From Diphasiastrum complanatum (lineage: Eukaryota > Streptophyta > Lycopodiopsida > Lycopodiales > Lycopodiaceae): a stretch of DNA of 64,000 nt. The stretch covers positions 22,943,367 through 23,007,366 of the forward strand of contig CM055098.1 of NCBI GenBank assembly GCA_029204225.1, in the 5' to 3' direction. Position numbers and translations under genes: made by a program. Each line of letters opens with the position of its first letter. Position 1 is the first letter of the stretch. Shown here piece after piece: positions 61,651-64,000 of this stretch. The notes under the pieces were generated by a model that ran no database searches, was not told the origin of the DNA, and saw only the letters and a program-made list of their open reading frames with translations.

Positions 61651-62292
61651 GGTCTACACCAGACCTGATCTAGCATTTAAAGTCAGCACATTGTCACAAT
61701 TTATGTCAAATCCTAGACTACCTCACTGAAAGGCTCTACTTAGAGTACTAAGATACATTCAAGCCACTAAGCACTATGCTTGTGTTATGATGGAAATTCA
61801 AAGAATGCTTTGACATTAATTACTTATTCTGACTGTAACTGGGTTGGTAATGTGGACACAAGAAAATCCACATTTGGCTATCTTTGCTTTCTAGCAGGTG
61901 GACGCATTTTATGGAACAATTGAAAGCAGAAATGCATTTCTTTGTCTTCCACAGAATCAGAATATGTCGCCGCTATCTCTATGATAAAGGAAATTATCTG
62001 GCTTAGAAGATTGCTTTAGGATCTTATGATCATTCAAATCAGTCCAACTATACTCTATTGCGACAATCAGAGCTGCATTGCTCTATCTCTGAATCTACGA
62101 ACTCACTCTAGAACTAAACATATTGAAGTTCAATTTCATTTTTTTAGAGAGAAAGTTTTAAATAAAGATTGCCAATTAAGTTATTGTCTTACTACCAATA
62201 TGTTGGCTGATATCTTGACTAAGCCTCTATCAAGAGAAAAGCATGTTACTTTGTGTAGCTTGCTCAATTTCATTCTAGATCCTAGGAGTTAA
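61645..62292 (+). pseudogene. Copia D RNase H end, joined to Gypsy2
   Basis: Begins with the Copia RT/RNase H boundary TRPDLAFKVSTLSQFM, then HWKALLRVLRYIQATKHYA, a shifted RNase H centre, and YCDNQSCIALSLNLRTHSRTKHIEVQFHFFREKVL ... MLADILTKPLSREKH to 62292. No LTR or target duplication marks the join to Gypsy2, so this is a recombination or deletion joint. Confidence 0.85.
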
Positions 62293-64000
62293 GCTTAAGT
62301 AAGGGAGCTCAAACCTTTTCTATTCACGTCATCAAAACACGAATCACTCAACTTCATTGCATCTCCTGAGTACTAGTAAACTATGTAAATACACACTCTC
62401 TCTCTACGACAACTTTGCAATCTTACTCTTTGAAGTTGAGAACATCTGAGCAATAATCAACCGAAGTAGAAGCAAGATCGACGATGAACTCTTCGATTTC
62501 AAGGTACTCGACTACATTCTCTTCGTTCTCCCATGAACTTAAATTCTTCGGTTTGAGATCCACGTCATCCACACTGCCCCGTTAGACGCAAACCACGTCA
62601 CAGTTCACTTTAGTAACTCCATTGTTTCACGCTCGTTGCCTATGCAGTCATTATAACTACCTCATATACATATATACATAACGACAACTCATGAAAACGA
62701 TGATGAGTCAATCTGTGATGAATGCATGTAAGTGGAGATGAGTAAAATTGAGTTCTTGTGCGGACTAAATTGTGTCTTCATTATCTGATTCCATAGGATC
62801 AAAGATTTTAAAGAGAGTGAAAGCCATTCAGAGGATAGAGATAGTTATTTAATATATAACTAGCTAAGTAAGATCACTGCACACAGTGCAACATTATTGT
62901 GAACCATTCTTGGGCACATGATAGTGATCTGATCGTTGTACTTACAACTGCTTAATTCAGATTCGCTATTCTTCTTATGTGCATTACACTACGAATGCTT
63001 CTGATAGTTTTATTTCTCTATTGACGCTCACTCAATCCAGAATGTCTAATATTCGAAGGTAGCAGGGCTGTCTTAGACGCCTAATTGTTCGCTCCTTCAT
63101 GGTTGTCTTTGACACCTACAAGACATTCCTCCATTCGTTCTAAGTCAATGCTTATGTTGTAGTTTTGGAAGGATTTTGAAAAGTTCTCTATGTTGGAGTT
63201 GCGTATATTCTTCCGCACCTAATTTATTTGAGAGCACCCCAACAGACCAAGGTACATGGCCCATGTGGGACTATGTCCTATCCAATGAGGATGTTCCATT
63301 TGTCAATTAAGTCAAGTTCTTATGCTCAATATTTGATGTTGTGTCGGCATCCTCTTAGATTTAGATGGTCCTTGACATTTTTTTGGTTTCTCATGATGAT
63401 TGGTCCCTGGATGGCCCTTATGCATTGGGCACTTCCTTAATCATGAAGGTTTGGCCTAATCTTGGTCCCATGACCCATTGTATAAGGGAAGACTGCTTAC
63501 AAGATAGACACAATGGAAAACTCACTATGGAGAAACCAACCAACCAATCAACTCTAGAAGCTTTGCCCCCAAGCCAAGATATAGGAAGCATGAAAGTAGA
63601 GTAAAAGTCTGACAATGAATCAACCACAAATATCAATGTGTGTAGCAGGACGAGTTTGGCCTCCTTATATAGAGCCTAGAACCACCTATGCACATGGTCA
63701 TGCAAGGTCCTAACTCCCCTATACATATATTCATTTAGAATAGAGTCTCTATGCACGGATCCTCTATTCATAGATTGTTATGATAACTCTACACATGCCT
63801 TGACTGTCCCAAACCTTGTACTAACTCCATTTAGTGTGTTCTGGGCCTCACAAGGATATTAGTTACTTTCGGGTCACGTCCAATATGACGTGGCATAACT
63901 AACAGCGTGTTTCACTGGAGTATTGTATATCCAAGACTAGGAGTATACTGAATCTTATGTACTGGTCATGGACATGACATTCTTCCCCCCTTAATCTGGT
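62293..64000. other. no gene seen
   Basis: After the Copia D end there is a purine stretch (TAAGTAAGGGAGC, 62294-62306) that could be its polypurine tract, then AT-rich sequence. A TATATAG lies at 63665-63672. Open frames at 63228-63640 show no recognisable similarity. Confidence 0.45.

Noticed and set aside
63228-63640. Open frames near the right edge
   Set aside because: Short, overlapping on both strands, no similarity or codon pattern.

Overview
This is a stretch of a large, repeat-rich land-plant nuclear genome. The evidence is Ty1/copia and Ty3/gypsy LTR retrotransposons with plant-type initiator-Met primer sites, an APE-type LINE, Helitron fragments, a CYP94-type cytochrome P450 and a plant-style RING-H2 gene with a GA-rich leader. 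Nothing I see fixes the lineage (angiosperm, gymnosperm or fern). Almost all of the window is transposon, in several nested layers. The only intact cellular gene I can defend is the small RING-H2 gene at 40.5-41.0 kb.

Layout. 0-9.35 kb: GA/CT microsatellites, a full-length-looking LINE on the minus strand sitting between two GA arrays (its ORF1 and ORF2 are separated by one in-frame TAG and no ATG), then a Copia pol remnant (Copia A) carrying 12 in-frame stops but no frameshift, and its LTR-like tail. 9.35-18.5 kb: a minus-strand Copia integrase scrap, Copia B with its 3' LTR, a Helitron fragment, and minus-strand Copia C (gag remnant, repeats, primer site, LTR). 18.5-21.3 kb: a duplicated unit alternating with GA arrays, a hairpin-rich dispersed repeat, an 18-bp minisatellite of about 60 units and a second Helitron fragment. 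22.0-39.4 kb: a CYP94-like pseudogene (minus strand) split by two LTR elements only about 14 bp of gene apart: Copia1 (6.15 kb, identical LTRs) and Gypsy1 (9.7 kb, LTRs about 3% diverged, RT cut off at its active site and followed by an unknown ORF region). 39.4-43.5 kb: a second copy of the hairpin repeat, the RING-H2 gene and GC-rich foldback sequences. 43.5-50.8 kb: decayed multi-exon genes, described below. 51-62.3 kb: Copia gag scrap, Gypsy2 interrupted by Copia2 (5.2 kb, no integrase or RT, long unknown reading frames), then an abrupt switch to a Copia RNase H end. 62.3-64 kb: no gene seen.

The most unusual locus is 43.5-50.8 kb. An intron-containing DDE-like transposase relative is followed by a gene whose product starts with a recognisable histone H3 tail and H3 histone fold, continues into a proline/serine-rich basic tail, and is followed by exons of a Ulp1/C48-type cysteine protease. 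A 17-18 bp motif (GATATCG, then TTC, then GCG) recurs about ten times in both orientations around it. All of it is decayed by stops, but the architecture (H3 fold next to, and possibly fused with, a deSUMOylase-like protease inside a transposon-like locus) is not one I know.

A second cross-family signal is the palindrome TTCACACGTGTGAA, found about 160-174 bp downstream of the TATA box in the LTRs of four different Copia families in this window.
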